Source: Pseudonocardia sp. 73-21 (GTDB taxonomy: Bacteria; Actinomycetota; Actinomycetes; Mycobacteriales; Pseudonocardiaceae). From it: a DNA stretch of 64,000 nt. The first letter of the stretch is position 1, and each line of letters begins with the position of its first letter. The stretch covers positions 46,944 through 110,943 of the forward strand of contig NZ_MKVV01000098.1 in the NCBI RefSeq assembly GCF_001899645.1, read 5' to 3'. Shown one piece after another: positions 22,645 to 36,084 of this stretch. The translations under genes were made by a program, and so were the position numbers. The notes beneath the pieces were generated by a model. The model was not told the origin of the DNA and made no database searches. It saw nothing but the letters and a program-made list of their open reading frames with translations.

Positions 22645-23511
22645 ATGAGGTCCCACCACCTGCTCGGTGCCGGGTTGTTCGCGCTGGCCACGTTGATCGT
22701 CGGCTACGCGGTGCTCGGGCCGCTGGTGCTGGACGTGATCCACTTCCGGACCTCGGCGTCGGGGCTCGACCAGATCCGGGGCGGGGACCTGGCCGCGCTG
22801 GCCGTGGTCGCGCCCGTGTGCGCGGCGGTCGGCGCGCTGGCCTGGCGCGGGCACCCCGCGGCGCCGGTACTGGCACCGGCCCCGGCGATCTTCGCGATGT
22901 ACACCTACTCGCAGCTCGTGCTGGCCAACGAGTACCTGCGCATCCCGGGCAACGTCGAGCTGTTCTTCCCCCTGCTGCTGGTGATGTTCTGGCTGGCCGC
23001 GGCGTTGACGGTGCGCAGCGTCGGGTTGGTGCGGGCCACCCCGGCCCCGCCGTGGTCGCGCCGCCTCGAGCGGGGCTGCGGTGTGCTGCTCGTGGTCATC
23101 GCGGCGGTCGTGGCGCTGGGCCTGCACCTGCCGACGCTCGTCGCCGCCATGAGCGGGAACGGCGCCGCCTACCGGGACGCGCCGACCGCGTTCTGGGTGG
23201 TGAAGTTCTACGACCTCGGCCTCGTGGTGCCCGGGGCGCTGGTCGTCGGCATCGGTCTGCTGCGACGCCGGATCGGTGCGCGGACGCCCGCGTCGGCGAT
23301 CCTCGGCGGCTACGTGCTGCTGGGGTGGTCGGTGGCCGGCATGGCGTGGACGATGCTGGTCAGCGGCGATCCGGACGGGTCGGTGGTGCAGGCGGTGGTC
23401 ATGACCGCGATCTCGGCTGCCGGGTCGGTGTTCGCCTGGTTCCTCTACCGGCCCCTCTTCCGGACGGACGCGCCCGCGTCCCTCACCCCGGCTCCGGCAG
23501 GTGCCAGGTGA
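22645..23511 (+). CDS. multi-pass membrane protein of unknown function
   Basis: The 288-residue integral membrane protein has about seven hydrophobic helices: LLGAGLFALATLIVGYAVL, LAALAVVAPVCAAVGALAW, LFFPLLLVMFWLAAAL, GVLLVVIAAVVALGLHLP, LGLVVPGALVVGIGLL, ILGGYVLLGWSVAGMAWTML and VVMTAISAAGSVFAWFLY. No catalytic or transport motif is recognised. The segment FRTSASGLDQIRGGDL after the first helix is likely extracytoplasmic. ATG at 22645, convergent with the P-type ATPase gene. The intervening 23512-23628 shows no convincing gene. Confidence 0.8.
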   Translation: MRSHHLLGAGLFALATLIVGYAVLGPLVLDVIHFRTSASGLDQIRGGDLAALAVVAPVCAAVGALAWRGHPAAPVLAPAPAIFAMYTYSQLVLANEYLRIPGNVELFFPLLLVMFWLAAALTVRSVGLVRATPAPPWSRRLERGCGVLLVVIAAVVALGLHLPTLVAAMSGNGAAYRDAPTAFWVVKFYDLGLVVPGALVVGIGLLRRRIGARTPASAILGGYVLLGWSVAGMAWTMLVSGDPDGSVVQAVVMTAISAAGSVFAWFLYRPLFRTDAPASLTPAPAGAR

Positions 23512-23628
23512 TGGTGGGGCCGGCCTTCCACCACGACCTGGGTGATCACGGTGAGCACCGGGCGCGTGAGGCCGGCGTCGGGCAGCGGCTGCGCCAGCCG
23601 GTAATCGATCATGCCCTGGGGTCCGGCA

Positions 23629-26328
23629 TCAGTGCACAAGGCCCCGAACGGACGGGCCGGAACGCCGCCGGGCCCACCGGACGATCTCGTCCGCACCCCA
23701 TACGACGAACGGGAACGGCACGACGACGGCGAGCTGCGACGGGTCGAGCGCGGCGGTGCCGAACACGTCCTGCAGCCACGGCACGTAGACCACCGCCGCG
23801 CTGAACACCAGCTCGAACGCGATGCCCCACAACAGCAGCGGATTGGACCCCAGCCCGATCGAGAACAGCGACGCGCGGTCGGTGCGCGCCGCGAACGCCG
23901 TGCCGATCTGGCAGGCGACGATGCCGACGAACGTGATCGTGGTGGCCTGCAGGTAGGCCCCGTGCAGCGGGTTGCCCGCTCCGGTCGCGTCGCCGGGCTG
24001 CCAGCCGGCGCGCACCAGGGTGAGCAGGAAGCCGCCCATGACGAGTGCCGCCGACACGGTGCCCAGCAGCAACCAGGCCCGCACCAGCAGGGCCCGGTCG
24101 ACCACGCCCGCCGAGCGGGGCCGGGGCGGTCGTTCCATCGCGCCCGGTTCGGCGGGTTCGCGGCCCAGCGCCAGAGCGGGCAGCGTCTCGGTGCCGAGGT
24201 CGATCGCCAGGATCTGCAGCACCGTCAGCGGCAGCGGAACCGCGCCGCCGGTCAGCGCGAAGACCAGGAACGGCACGACCTCGGGCACGGCGTGGGCGAA
24301 GATGTAGAGCACGAACTTGCGGACGTTGTCGAACACCTGCCGGCCGGAGCTGACCGCGGCCACGATGGTGGCGAAGTCGTCGTCGGTGAGCACCATCGTC
24401 GCGGCCTCCCGGGCCACGTCGGTGCCGGAGCGGCCCATGGCCACCCCGATGTCGGCGTGCCGCAGCGCGGGCGCGTCGTTGACGCCGTCACCGGTCATCG
24501 CGACGATCGCGCCGCCGGCCTGCAGCGCCTCGCAGATCCGCAGCTTCGACTCCGGGGAGGTGCGGGCGAAGACGATCTCCTCGTCCCGAGCCAGGAGGGC
24601 GTCGAGCTCGGCGTCACCGAGGCGGTCCAGCTCCTCGCCGGTGACGACCCGGCCGCTCCCGATCCCGACCCGGCGGCCGATCTCCACCGCCGTCGGGCCG
24701 TAGTCGCCGGTGACGACGTGGACGCGGATGCCCGCACGGTGGGCCCGGGCCACGGCGTCGGGCACGGCGGCACGGGGCGGGTCGACCATCGCCACCAGGC
24801 CGAGCAGCTCCAGGTCGCGTTCGGCGTCGGTCCGGTCGGGCGGGACGGCGTCGACCGCGCGGCGGGCCACGGCGAGCACCCGGAGCCCGCTCGCGGCGTA
24901 GCGGTCCAGCGTCCGCGCGACCTCGCCGCACGTCGCGTCGTCGAGCGGGACCGGGCCGTCCGTCCGGTGGATGCTCGTGCAGCAGGGGAGCACGGCCTCG
25001 GGTGCGCCCTTCGTGTGCAGCACACCGTGATCCAACGTGGACATGCGCTTGAGGTGGGCGTCGAAGTGGAACACGGTTCGACGCGCGGCCGCCCGCTCCG
25101 CCGGGGTCACGCCGACGCCGAGGTCGGTGGCCAGGCGCAGCAGCGCCAGCTCGGTGGGGTCGCCGATCGCCGGGGCCTCGGCCGTCGTGCACGCGGCCGC
25201 GGCGGTGGTCAGCAGGCGGGCTCCCTCGTCGTCGGGCGCCGCCGTCGCGTCCATCTCACCACCGGCGAGCCACAGCGTGGTGACGCGCATCCGGTTCTCG
25301 GTCAGCGTCCCGGTCTTGTCCGTGCAGATCACGGTGACCGAGCCGAGCGTCTCCACGGCCGAGAGCCGCTTGACGACGGCGCCCCTGCGGGCGAGCTGCC
25401 GCACCCCGGAGGCCAGGGCGAGGGTGATGGTCGGTAGCAGGCCCTCGGGCACGTTGGCGACGATCAACCCGATCGAGAACGTGATCGCCGCGGCCCAGCC
25501 GAGCCCGGCCGCGATCCCGACGGGCACGAACGCCACCCCGACCAGCACCGCGACGGCGGCGATGATCCAGGTGACCCGCCGGACCTGGCGCTCCAGTGGG
25601 CTGGGCCGCGCGCGTCCCCGCTGCGACAGTGTCGCGATCCGGCCCAGCTCCGTGTGCATGCCGGTCCGGGTGACCACGGTGGTCGCCTCGCCGCCCGTGC
25701 AGGTGGTGCCGCTGAACACGAGGTCCCGGGCCTCCAGCAGCGACCCCGTCACGGGCGCCGGATCGGCCGACCGGGTCGTCGGGACGGACTCCCCGGTGAG
25801 CGCGGACAGGTCCACCGTGAGCGCGCCGTCGATGATCCGGGCGTCGGCGCAGACGCGGTCGCCCTCGGTGAGCACCAGCACGTCGCCGGGGACGAGAGCG
25901 GCGGCCTCGATCTCGACGCGCACCCCGTCGCGCACCACCCGGGCGGTCGGCGGCAGGAACGCCGCCAGCGCGTCGACGGCCCGTTCGGCCTGCCGCTCCT
26001 GGACGAACGCGAACGCGGCGTTGAGGACGATCACCGCGACGACCGCGAGCGACAGAGAAGGGGTGCCGCCCACCCAGGCCAGCACGGCGGCCACCGCCAG
26101 CAGCAGCACGAGCGGCTGGGTGAACTGCGCCAGCAGTTCCCGCGGCCAGCTCGGCCCGCCGCGTCGGGTCAGCGTGTTGGGCCCGTGAACGGCCAGCCGA
26201 CGCACGGCCTCGCGCCCGGCCAGTCCGTCCGGTGACGTGCGGAGGTCACGGTAGAGCTCGGCGAGCGGACCGCGCTGGTCGGCGGACCCGGCGTCGTCGG
26301 GCGCCGGCGCCTCGACGGTGCGGGTCAC
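23629..26328 (-). CDS. P-type cation-transporting ATPase (type II)
   Basis: The 899-residue type II P-ATPase resembles CtpF-like and other Ca2+/Na+-type pumps. The N-terminal cation ATPase domain ([32 protein letters not shown]) is followed by the actuator with LTGESVP. Membrane helix 4 has NVPEGLLPT, and the phosphorylation motif is ICDKTGTLT. The nucleotide-binding domain contains [13 protein letters not shown], and the hinge is [24 protein letters not shown]-terminal set of helices follows (cation ATPase C domain). Ion specificity cannot be read with certainty. GTG at 26328 is preferred; ATG at 26394 would add a non-typical leader. A DosR-like box lies about 100 bases upstream, and CtpF itself is a DosR target in mycobacteria. 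Confidence 0.93.
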   Translation of the reverse strand: MTRTVEAPAPDDAGSADQRGPLAELYRDLRTSPDGLAGREAVRRLAVHGPNTLTRRGGPSWPRELLAQFTQPLVLLLAVAAVLAWVGGTPSLSLAVVAVIVLNAAFAFVQERQAERAVDALAAFLPPTARVVRDGVRVEIEAAALVPGDVLVLTEGDRVCADARIIDGALTVDLSALTGESVPTTRSADPAPVTGSLLEARDLVFSGTTCTGGEATTVVTRTGMHTELGRIATLSQRGRARPSPLERQVRRVTWIIAAVAVLVGVAFVPVGIAAGLGWAAAITFSIGLIVANVPEGLLPTITLALASGVRQLARRGAVVKRLSAVETLGSVTVICTDKTGTLTENRMRVTTLWLAGGEMDATAAPDDEGARLLTTAAAACTTAEAPAIGDPTELALLRLATDLGVGVTPAERAAARRTVFHFDAHLKRMSTLDHGVLHTKGAPEAVLPCCTSIHRTDGPVPLDDATCGEVARTLDRYAASGLRVLAVARRAVDAVPPDRTDAERDLELLGLVAMVDPPRAAVPDAVARAHRAGIRVHVVTGDYGPTAVEIGRRVGIGSGRVVTGEELDRLGDAELDALLARDEEIVFARTSPESKLRICEALQAGGAIVAMTGDGVNDAPALRHADIGVAMGRSGTDVAREAATMVLTDDDFATIVAAVSSGRQVFDNVRKFVLYIFAHAVPEVVPFLVFALTGGAVPLPLTVLQILAIDLGTETLPALALGREPAEPGAMERPPRPRSAGVVDRALLVRAWLLLGTVSAALVMGGFLLTLVRAGWQPGDATGAGNPLHGAYLQATTITFVGIVACQIGTAFAARTDRASLFSIGLGSNPLLLWGIAFELVFSAAVVYVPWLQDVFGTAALDPSQLAVVVPFPFVVWGADEIVRWARRRSGPSVRGLVH

Positions 26329-26430
26329 GGCGCGCTCGCGACATCGGTGCTCAACGGGGCTCCTCGGGTCGGGTACCCCGACGATGACGCGCACGGCGCC
26401 GCCGGCCCACGGCCGCAGGTCCTGATCCCG

Positions 26431-26444
26431 GGGGCGATGGTCCC
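26431..26444 (-). promoter_or_regulatory. DosR/DevR-like box upstream of P-type ATPase
   Basis: On the minus strand it reads GGGACCATCGCCCC; the plus-strand form GGGGCGATGGTCCC matches 12 of 14 positions of the box at 17781. It sits 103 bases before the GTG start of the ATPase, immediately after the stop of the DMT-type gene, and is the best-placed member of the set. Confidence 0.45.
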
Positions 26445-26445
26445 T

Positions 26446-27261
26446 TCAGCGCACCCGACGGGGCTTCGGCGGGGCCTGCGCGGGGGAGCGGGCCAGGACC
26501 ACCACACCCGCCACGGCCACCACGAGTCCGACCGTCAACGGCACCCGCCAGCCGGCGCGGACCGCGTCGCCGAGCAGTGCGATCCCGACCAGTCCCGGGA
26601 CCAGCACCTCGGTCACGAGGAACACCGCCGTCACGTTCGACACCGAGCCCACGACCAGGGCGCGGGAGTAGGAGGCCAGCCCGACGGCGCCGAACAGCAC
26701 GACGAGATAGGGCGCGGGCTGGGTGAGCAGGCCCAGTGGGCCGTCCGGGTCCTGCACCGCCCGCACCGCCAGCGACGTGCCGCCGAAACCGAGCCCGGCC
26801 ACGACGGCGAGCGGCCACGAGCGCTCGCCCCGCCACACCAGGACGGCGGCCACGGCCAGGCCCACCAGCGCCACCGACAGCACCACGTACGCCACCGCCG
26901 ACACCGCCGACGGCCGGTCGTCGCCCGCGCTGGCCGCGATCAGCGCGAGCCCGGTGACGCAGGCCCCGATCGCCACCCGGTCGACCGGCCGCAGCACCGA
27001 GTCGAACAACCGCCGCGCCGCGAGGGCCGTCAGCACGATCGACCCGCCCAGCACCGCTTGCACCGCGAACACCGGCAGGTGGCGCAGCGCCACGACGGTG
27101 CACACCCAGCCCAGCGCGTCGACGACCAGCCCGGCGAGGTAGCGCGGCTGCAGCACCAGCGGACGGCGCCGGCGCACCCGCCGGGTCGCCTCGGACTGGA
27201 GCAGACCGGCCCCGCTGTTCAGCACCATCGCGAGCAGCGCGGAGAGCAGCCCGATCAGCAC
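26446..27261 (-). CDS. DMT/EamA-like multi-pass membrane protein
   Basis: The 271-residue membrane protein has nine or ten predicted helices: IGLLSALLAMVLNSGAGLL, ALGWVCTVVALRHLPVFAVQAVLGGSIVLTALAA, VAIGACVTGLALIAAS, VAYVVLSVALVGLAVAAVLVW, APYLVVLFGAVGLASYSRAL, VTAVFLVTEVLVPGLVGIALL and TVGLVVAVAGVVVLA. The two-half arrangement and the LPVFAVQAVLGGSIVLTAL and TAVFLVTEVLVPGLVGI repeats fit the drug/metabolite transporter superfamily. Substrate is unknown. GTG at 27261 start. It lies directly upstream of the ATPase gene on the same strand but with the DosR-like box between them. Confidence 0.8.
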   Translation of the reverse strand: MLIGLLSALLAMVLNSGAGLLQSEATRRVRRRRPLVLQPRYLAGLVVDALGWVCTVVALRHLPVFAVQAVLGGSIVLTALAARRLFDSVLRPVDRVAIGACVTGLALIAASAGDDRPSAVSAVAYVVLSVALVGLAVAAVLVWRGERSWPLAVVAGLGFGGTSLAVRAVQDPDGPLGLLTQPAPYLVVLFGAVGLASYSRALVVGSVSNVTAVFLVTEVLVPGLVGIALLGDAVRAGWRVPLTVGLVVAVAGVVVLARSPAQAPPKPRRVR

Positions 27262-27353
27262 GGGCCCAGCATGCCCCGGGATTTCGTCACGCGCCGGAAA
27301 CGTGGCTCCGGGTACGTTCTCGCGGTGCTCTAGCGCGGGCGCGACGATGGTGC

Positions 27354-27839
27354 AGCCCGGTCCGCTCTGACACCACCGTCGCGGTCGGGGAGGGAGGACA
27401 CCTCGACTGGGCGCCCGAGCCGATCGTCGTCACCGACGGGGCCTCGTTCGTGACGAGCCTGCGGGTCACCCTGGAAGCGGGTGCGACGGCAGTGGTCCGC
27501 GAGCTCGTGGTGCTCGGCCGCCACGCCCGCACGGGCGGGCGCCACCGCGGCCACCTGGCCGTCACGCTCGACGGGCGGCCCGTGCTCGCCCACACCACTG
27601 TGCTCGACGGCGCCGACCCGGCGCTGATCGGCCCGGCCGGCACGGCGGGGGCGCGGGCGCTCGGGACGCTGCTGGTCGCCGGGACGGACGAGACACCGGC
27701 CGGGGCGGGGGAGCGGTCCGGCGTCCGCTGGGCGTGGTCGGCCCTCGACGGCCCCGGCGCGGTCTTGCTGGCTGTCGGCGACCCCGGCGCGGTGACGGCG
27801 CTGCTGGACGGGGCCGGGCGCACGATCACCGCGCCGTGA
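27354..27839 (+). pseudogene. ureD: ureD remnant (urease accessory protein, C-terminal part)
   Basis: From SPVRSDTTVAVGEGGHLDWAPEPIVVTDGASFVTSLRVTL onward the frame matches the middle and C-terminus of UreD/UreH, including VVRELVVLGRH, the RALGTLLVAG strand and LDGPGAVLLAV. The N-terminal 90 or so residues are absent and the upstream frame has no proper start; the first ATG lies inside the homologous part (27450). UreD works with UreF and UreG to load nickel into urease. Neither accessory partner is in the window, and the structural genes 24 kb away are also broken. It is best read as a second relic of the same lost urease system. Confidence 0.75.
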
Positions 27840-27930
27840 TCATGCCCCACGAGGCCTCTCATGATCGCCACGTGTCGCACGATCCGACCCCGTCAGGGGG
27901 ATGAGGTGCGATCCACCGCGATCATCGTCC

Positions 27931-30529
<2,599 letters not shown>

Positions 30530-30547
30530 AACAGCTCCTGCGCCCGG

Positions 30548-30622
30548 CCGCCCATGATCAGCAGCTCGGCGCGGACACGGCCATGTCCGGCCGGGAACGC
30601 GCCCATCCGCTGATCATGGCTG
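30548..30622. repeat. interspersed palindromic element, inverted pair
   Basis: Two copies of the TGATCATGG element face each other. The first, on the minus strand, reads …TCCGCGCCGAGCTGCTGATCATGG; the second, on the plus strand, reads GGGAACGCGCCCATCCGCTGATCATGG. Together they can form a long stem just after the aroC stop, and so could act as terminator or cruciform. Confidence 0.75.
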
Positions 30623-30675
30623 GGGCTCCGGCGCCCGCGTCGTAGCTCGGTGCCCCGGCCCGTGTCCGGCTGCGG

Positions 30676-30903
30676 CTAGGCCTCGGCCGGCCCGCGACCG
30701 GTGCCGCGCCGGAACGCCGCGGCGCTGGACCCGGCCTCCCCGGCCTCGTCGGCGGCTTCAGGGTCCGGGTCGCTGAAGGCGGCGAACGGGGTGCCGTGGC
30801 CACTCCCGCCGGGCTCCCGCAGCTGCGGCTCGAGGTGGTGCTGCCGGGAGCGGCGGGGAAGGGGTGTTCCGGCCGTCCCGTCGCGGCCGCCGGCGTCGTC
30901 CAC
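30676..30903 (-). CDS. small hypothetical protein opposite the aroK promoter
   Basis: The 75-residue hydrophilic, Ala/Gly/Glu-rich protein contains QHHLEPQLREPGGSGHG, FAAFSDPDPEAADEAGEAG, and ends RRGTGRGPAEA. The family is not recognised. Support comes from a strong ribosome binding site (GGAGGACGG directly before GTG at 30903) and third-position G/C bias across the frame. It is divergent from aroK with about 100 bases between. It is probably disordered. Confidence 0.5.
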   Translation of the reverse strand: MDDAGGRDGTAGTPLPRRSRQHHLEPQLREPGGSGHGTPFAAFSDPDPEAADEAGEAGSSAAAFRRGTGRGPAEA

Positions 30904-31004
30904 CCGTCCTCCGATCGTGCGTCAGTGGCTGCGCGTCGCTCGTCCGAGCGTAGCCCGACCACCGGATCGGGGTGCCCCGGCCCGCTACTACCCTGGGGCG
31001 GGTG

Positions 31005-31634
31005 ATGTCCGAGGCTCGTCCTGTCCTGGTTCTGGTCGGCCCACCGGGGGCCGGCAAGTCCACCGTGGGCCGGGTGCTCGCCCGTCGTCTGAAGGTCACC
31101 TTCACCGACGTCGACGCGCTGATCGTCGAGCGCGCGGGCAAGCCGATCGCCGATATGTTCCTGCAGGACGGTGAGGACGCCTTCCGCGCGCTGGAGCGCG
31201 AGGTGGTGGCCGAGGCGCTGCGCACCACCACCGGGGTGCTGGCGCTGGGCGGTGGGTCGGTCCTGGCCGACGAGACCCGCGTGCGGCTGCGGGGCCACCG
31301 CGTCGTCCACCTCACGGTCGGCCTGGCCGACGGCCTGCGCCGCACCGGCATGTCCACGGCCCGCCCGCTGCTGGCCGGGGTCAACCCGCGGGCCACGTTC
31401 AAGGCGCTGCTCGACGCCCGCGCGCCGCTGTACCGCGAGGTCGCCACGCACGAGGTCGACACGGTGCGTCGCAGCGCGAACCAGGTCGTGCGCGCGGTGC
31501 TGGAGGCCATCGGCGAGGTCCCGGCCGACGCGCCGGCCGATCCGGTCGACCCCACCGACCCGCTGGACGTCCCCACGCCCTACGGCGCACAGGTGGGCGG
31601 CGCCGCGCTCCCGGATCCCACCGTCCGTCCGTGA
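31005..31634 (+). CDS. aroK: shikimate kinase
   Basis: This 209-residue P-loop kinase phosphorylates shikimate. LVLVGPPGAGKSTVGRVLA is the Walker A, TFTDVDALIVE binds shikimate, and DGEDAFRALEREVVAEAL with GVLALGGGSVL is the GGG shikimate-binding motif. RPLLAGVNPRATFKALLDARAPLYREVA is the lid region with its arginines. Most AroK are about 170-180 residues; this one has a Pro/Asp-rich tail (PADPVDPTDPLDVP…). ATG at 31005 (GTG at 31002 possible). A TACCCT -10-like element lies just upstream. aroB starts 20 bases after the stop. Confidence 0.95.
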   Translation: MSEARPVLVLVGPPGAGKSTVGRVLARRLKVTFTDVDALIVERAGKPIADMFLQDGEDAFRALEREVVAEALRTTTGVLALGGGSVLADETRVRLRGHRVVHLTVGLADGLRRTGMSTARPLLAGVNPRATFKALLDARAPLYREVATHEVDTVRRSANQVVRAVLEAIGEVPADAPADPVDPTDPLDVPTPYGAQVGGAALPDPTVRP

Positions 31635-31645
31635 CCCCTCGGTAA

Positions 31646-33195
<1,550 letters not shown>

Positions 33196-33241
33196 TCACG
33201 GCATCTGTCGCAGCCGCCCCACCGGTCGAGGAGCACTCGGC

Positions 33242-34321
33242 ATGACTGCCGAACGCCGAGCCGCACTGCGGGCCCTGCTGGACGGCGTCGACGCCCTGCT
33301 CGTCACCGATCTGGTCAACGTCCGCTACCTCACCGGTTTCACGGGATCCAACGCCGCCCTGCTCGTGCACGCCGACGGCGACGCGGCCAGCCGCTTCTGC
33401 ACCGACGGCCGCTACACCACGCAGGCTGCCCGCGAGGTGCCCGACCTCGATACCGTCGTCGACCGCGGTTCGGCCCTGGCCCTCGCGCGGCAGGCCCACG
33501 GGTGGGGCGTGCGCACACTGGGCTTCGAGTCCGGGCACGTCACGGTCGACGGGCACACGGCGCTCGACGAGGCGGCCGAGGGCGTCGCGCTGGCCCGGGC
33601 CCCGGGGCTGGTGGAGCAGCTGCGTCAGGTCAAGGACGCCACCGAACTCGCGACGCTGCGCACCGCCTGCGCCGTCGCCGACGCCGCGCTCGCCGACCTG
33701 GTCGCCGCCGGTGGCCTGGCCCCGGGCCGCACCGAGCGGGAGGTGGCCCTGGACCTGGAGAACCGGATGCGCGGCCACGGCGCCGAGGGCGTGTCGTTCG
33801 AGACGATCCTCGCGGCCGGCCGGCACTCGGCGATCCCGCACCACAGCCCCACCGACGCCGAGCTGCGCCGGGGTGATCTCGTGAAGCTCGACTTCGGGGC
33901 GCTGGTCGGCGGCTACCACTCCGACATGACCCGCACCGTCGTCCTCGGTCCCGCCGCCGGCTGGCAGCGTGAGCTGTACGCGCTGGTCGCGTCGGCGCAG
34001 CAGGCGGGGTGTGAGGCGCTCTCCCCCGGGGCCGACGTCGTCGCGGTCGACGCCGCGTCGCGCGGCGTCGTCGAGGACGCCGGCCACGGCGACGAGTTCC
34101 CGCACGGCCTCGGGCACGGCGTCGGCCTGCAGATCCACGAGGCGCCCTGGCTGGGCAGGAACAGCTCCGGCACGCTGGCCGCCGGGACGGCCGTCACCGT
34201 CGAACCGGGCGTGTACCTGGAGGGCCGGGGCGGCGTCCGGATCGAGGACACGCTCGTCGTCCGGGACGGCGCACCCGAGCTCCTGACGCTGACCACCAAG
34301 GAGCTGCTCGAGATCGGGTAG
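33242..34321 (+). CDS. M24-family Xaa-Pro peptidase
   Basis: The 359-residue cytosolic metallopeptidase has the 'pita-bread' fold. The N-terminal creatinase-like domain is [24 protein letters not shown], with a later [11 protein letters not shown]. The catalytic domain has [23 protein letters not shown] with the two metal-binding Asp, [15 protein letters not shown] with His, and [22 protein letters not shown] with two Glu. This gene regularly lies between aroQ and efp in actinobacteria and is annotated pepQ or Xaa-Pro aminopeptidase. ATG at 33242 is preceded by GAGGAG. A CATGATCA palindrome core lies in the 46-bp gap after aroQ. Confidence 0.93.
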   Translation: MTAERRAALRALLDGVDALLVTDLVNVRYLTGFTGSNAALLVHADGDAASRFCTDGRYTTQAAREVPDLDTVVDRGSALALARQAHGWGVRTLGFESGHVTVDGHTALDEAAEGVALARAPGLVEQLRQVKDATELATLRTACAVADAALADLVAAGGLAPGRTEREVALDLENRMRGHGAEGVSFETILAAGRHSAIPHHSPTDAELRRGDLVKLDFGALVGGYHSDMTRTVVLGPAAGWQRELYALVASAQQAGCEALSPGADVVAVDAASRGVVEDAGHGDEFPHGLGHGVGLQIHEAPWLGRNSSGTLAAGTAVTVEPGVYLEGRGGVRIEDTLVVRDGAPELLTLTTKELLEIG

Positions 34322-34425
34322 CCCGGAGGCGGTACCCTGGGCCATGGACGACGGCGCCGATCGGCGCTGCACACCCGGCGCGTGACCACCTCCGCGCCCA
34401 GCACAGACGCAGGAGATGTACGCAC

Positions 34426-34989
34426 GTGGCCACCACGAACGACCTGAAGAACGGCTTGGTGCTCAACCTCGACGGCCAGCTGTGGACGGTCACCGCCTTC
34501 CAGCACGTCAAGCCCGGCAAGGGCGGCGCCTTCGTGCGCACCACGCTGAAGAACGTGATGACGGGCAAGGTCGTCGACAAGACGTTCAACGCCGGCACCA
34601 AGGTCGAGACCGCCACCGTCGACCGTCGCGACATGACCTTCCTCTACCGCGACGGCGCCGACTTCGTGTTCATGGACGGCGACACGTTCGACCAGATCCC
34701 GATCCCGGAGGTCACGGTCGGCACGAACGCCGGCTACCTGCTGGAGAACCAGTCGGCGATGGTCGCGCTGCACGAGAGCGTGCCGCTCTACATCGAGCTG
34801 CCCACCTCGGTGGAGCTGCTGATCAGCCACACCGACCCGGGCCTGCAGGGCGACCGCTCCACCGGCGGCACCAAGCCCGCCACCCTGGAGACGGGTGCGG
34901 AGATCCAGGTGCCGCTGTTCGTCACCACCGGCGAGAAGGTCAAGGTGGACACCCGCGACGGGCGCTACCTCGGCCGCGTCTCCGCCTGA
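34426..34989 (+). CDS. efp: translation elongation factor P
   Basis: The 187-residue EF-P has three beta-barrel domains. Domain I has [40 protein letters not shown] with the loop KPGKGG, whose tip lysine contacts the peptidyl-tRNA. Domain II has [18 protein letters not shown]. Domain III ends [30 protein letters not shown], the EF-P signature region. EF-P relieves ribosome stalling at polyproline, relevant for this proline-rich proteome. GTG at 34426 follows GGAGATG at a suitable distance. The upstream 100 bases contain a TACCCT -10-like element. nusB follows after 13 bases. Confidence 0.97.
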   Translation: MATTNDLKNGLVLNLDGQLWTVTAFQHVKPGKGGAFVRTTLKNVMTGKVVDKTFNAGTKVETATVDRRDMTFLYRDGADFVFMDGDTFDQIPIPEVTVGTNAGYLLENQSAMVALHESVPLYIELPTSVELLISHTDPGLQGDRSTGGTKPATLETGAEIQVPLFVTTGEKVKVDTRDGRYLGRVSA

Positions 34990-35002
34990 TGGGGTTCTGG
35001 GC

Positions 35003-35425
35003 ATGATCAGGGCCCGCACCAGGGCGCGGAAACGTGCCCTGGACATCCTCTTCGAGTCCGAGGCGCGGGGTGACGACCCGCTGGAGGTCCTCACCCAGCG
35101 CGTCGAGACCGACGACGCCCCGCCGGTGTCGGACTACGCCGCCATGCTGGTGAAGGGCGTCGTCGAGCACCGCGGGCGCATCGACCAGCTGCTCGCCGAG
35201 CACGCCGAGGGCTGGTCGGTGGCCCGCATGCCGGCCGTCGACCGCACGCTGCTGCGCATCGGCGTGTTCGAGCTGCTGTGGGTCGACGAGATCGACGACC
35301 CCGTGGCCATCACCGAGGCCGTCGAGCTCGCGCGCACGCTGTCCACCGACGACAGCCCCCGCTTCCTCAACGGCGTGCTCGGCCGCATCTCCGACATCGC
35401 CGAGCACCTGCGCGCTACGCGCTGA
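35003..35425 (+). CDS. nusB: transcription antitermination factor NusB
   Basis: The 140-residue all-helical RNA-binding protein works with NusE (S10) at boxA in rRNA antitermination. RARTRARKRALDILFESEARG is the Arg-rich N-terminal helix, followed by DYAAMLVKGVVEHRGRIDQLLAEHAEGWSVARMPAVDRTLLRIGVFELLW and a C-terminal PVAITEAVELARTLSTDDSPRFLNGVLGRI. ATG at 35003, tightly behind efp. Its last 11 bases overlap the 3' end of the convergent TetR gene. Confidence 0.96.
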   Translation: MIRARTRARKRALDILFESEARGDDPLEVLTQRVETDDAPPVSDYAAMLVKGVVEHRGRIDQLLAEHAEGWSVARMPAVDRTLLRIGVFELLWVDEIDDPVAITEAVELARTLSTDDSPRFLNGVLGRISDIAEHLRATR

Positions 35426-36029
35426 GCAGCGTCACGGCGAGCTGCGTGAGCAGCTCGACCGTGCGCTCCGGGGACACGCCGCCGTGGCGGCGCAGCTCCA
35501 CGAACGACTGCACGCTGGTGATCATGTGCAGGGTCGCCACCGCCTCGTCGGCGTCGAGCCCGTCGCGCAGCGCGCCCGCTCCGACGAGGCGGGCCACCAG
35601 CCCCTCGACCGACCGCCGCTGGTCCGCCCGCTGCTCGTCGATGATCCGGATCGCGCCGGGTTCCAGCTCCACCACGGCCTTCGCCGTGAGCAGGATGTGA
35701 CCCTGCCGCTCCCACAGGGCCGCCGCCGCGGCCACCACGGCGGGTAGGGCGGCGCGCGGGTCGTCGACCAGGAACGCCTCCCGGACGGCCCGGATCTCCG
35801 GCCCGCCCGAGCAGCGGACGCTCAGCGCCTCCAGCACGCCCAGCTTGGATCCGAACCGGCCGAACACGGTGGCGCGGGCCACCCCGGCGTGCTCGGCGAG
35901 CTCGGCCACCGTCGCCTGGTGGAACGTGCCGGCGTCGATCAGCTTCTCGGCCGCGGCCAGCACGCGGCTCTCGGTGGCCGAGGGAGAGGTGTCGTCGGGG
36001 CGGGGGCGCAGGTACGGGCGGACGGCCAC
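35415..36029 (-). CDS. TetR-family transcriptional regulator
   Basis: The 204-residue regulator has an N-terminal helix-turn-helix in SRVLAAAEKLIDAGTFHQATVAELAEHAGVARATVFGRFGSKLGVLEAL and an all-helical ligand-binding domain after that. GTG at 36029 is chosen; the 36059 start would read through the promoter. It is divergent from a flavin oxidoreductase gene. The intergenic region holds a clear inverted repeat at 36062-36082, so autoregulation and control of the oxidoreductase/MFS pair is likely. Its 3' end overlaps nusB by 11 bp, so it may have been placed here by insertion. Confidence 0.92.
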   Translation of the reverse strand: MAVRPYLRPRPDDTSPSATESRVLAAAEKLIDAGTFHQATVAELAEHAGVARATVFGRFGSKLGVLEALSVRCSGGPEIRAVREAFLVDDPRAALPAVVAAAAALWERQGHILLTAKAVVELEPGAIRIIDEQRADQRRSVEGLVARLVGAGALRDGLDADEAVATLHMITSVQSFVELRRHGGVSPERTVELLTQLAVTLLSA

Positions 36030-36061
36030 GGACCCAGCGTAGACGACTGTTCCGATCACGG

Positions 36062-36082
36062 GTCCAGATTGCTAGTCTGGAC
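36062..36082. promoter_or_regulatory. TetR-type operator
   Basis: GTCCAGA-TTGCTAG-TCTGGAC is a perfect 7-bp inverted repeat with a 7-base spacer. It ends two bases before the ATG of the flavin oxidoreductase, so that transcript would be leaderless or nearly so. Binding here would occlude both divergent promoters. Confidence 0.7.
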
Positions 36083-36084
36083 TC

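Noticed and set aside
23445-23696. Minus-strand 83-codon ORF between the membrane protein and the P-type ATPase
   Set aside because: It overlaps both neighbours, has no ribosome binding site and no recognisable family. The segment LTRPVLTVITQVVVEGRPHHHL looked protein-like but cannot be supported.
26329-26394. 22-residue N-terminal extension of the P-type ATPase (ATG 26394)
   Set aside because: The residues do not resemble the cation-ATPase N-terminus, while GTG 26328 leads directly into it. Not fully excluded.
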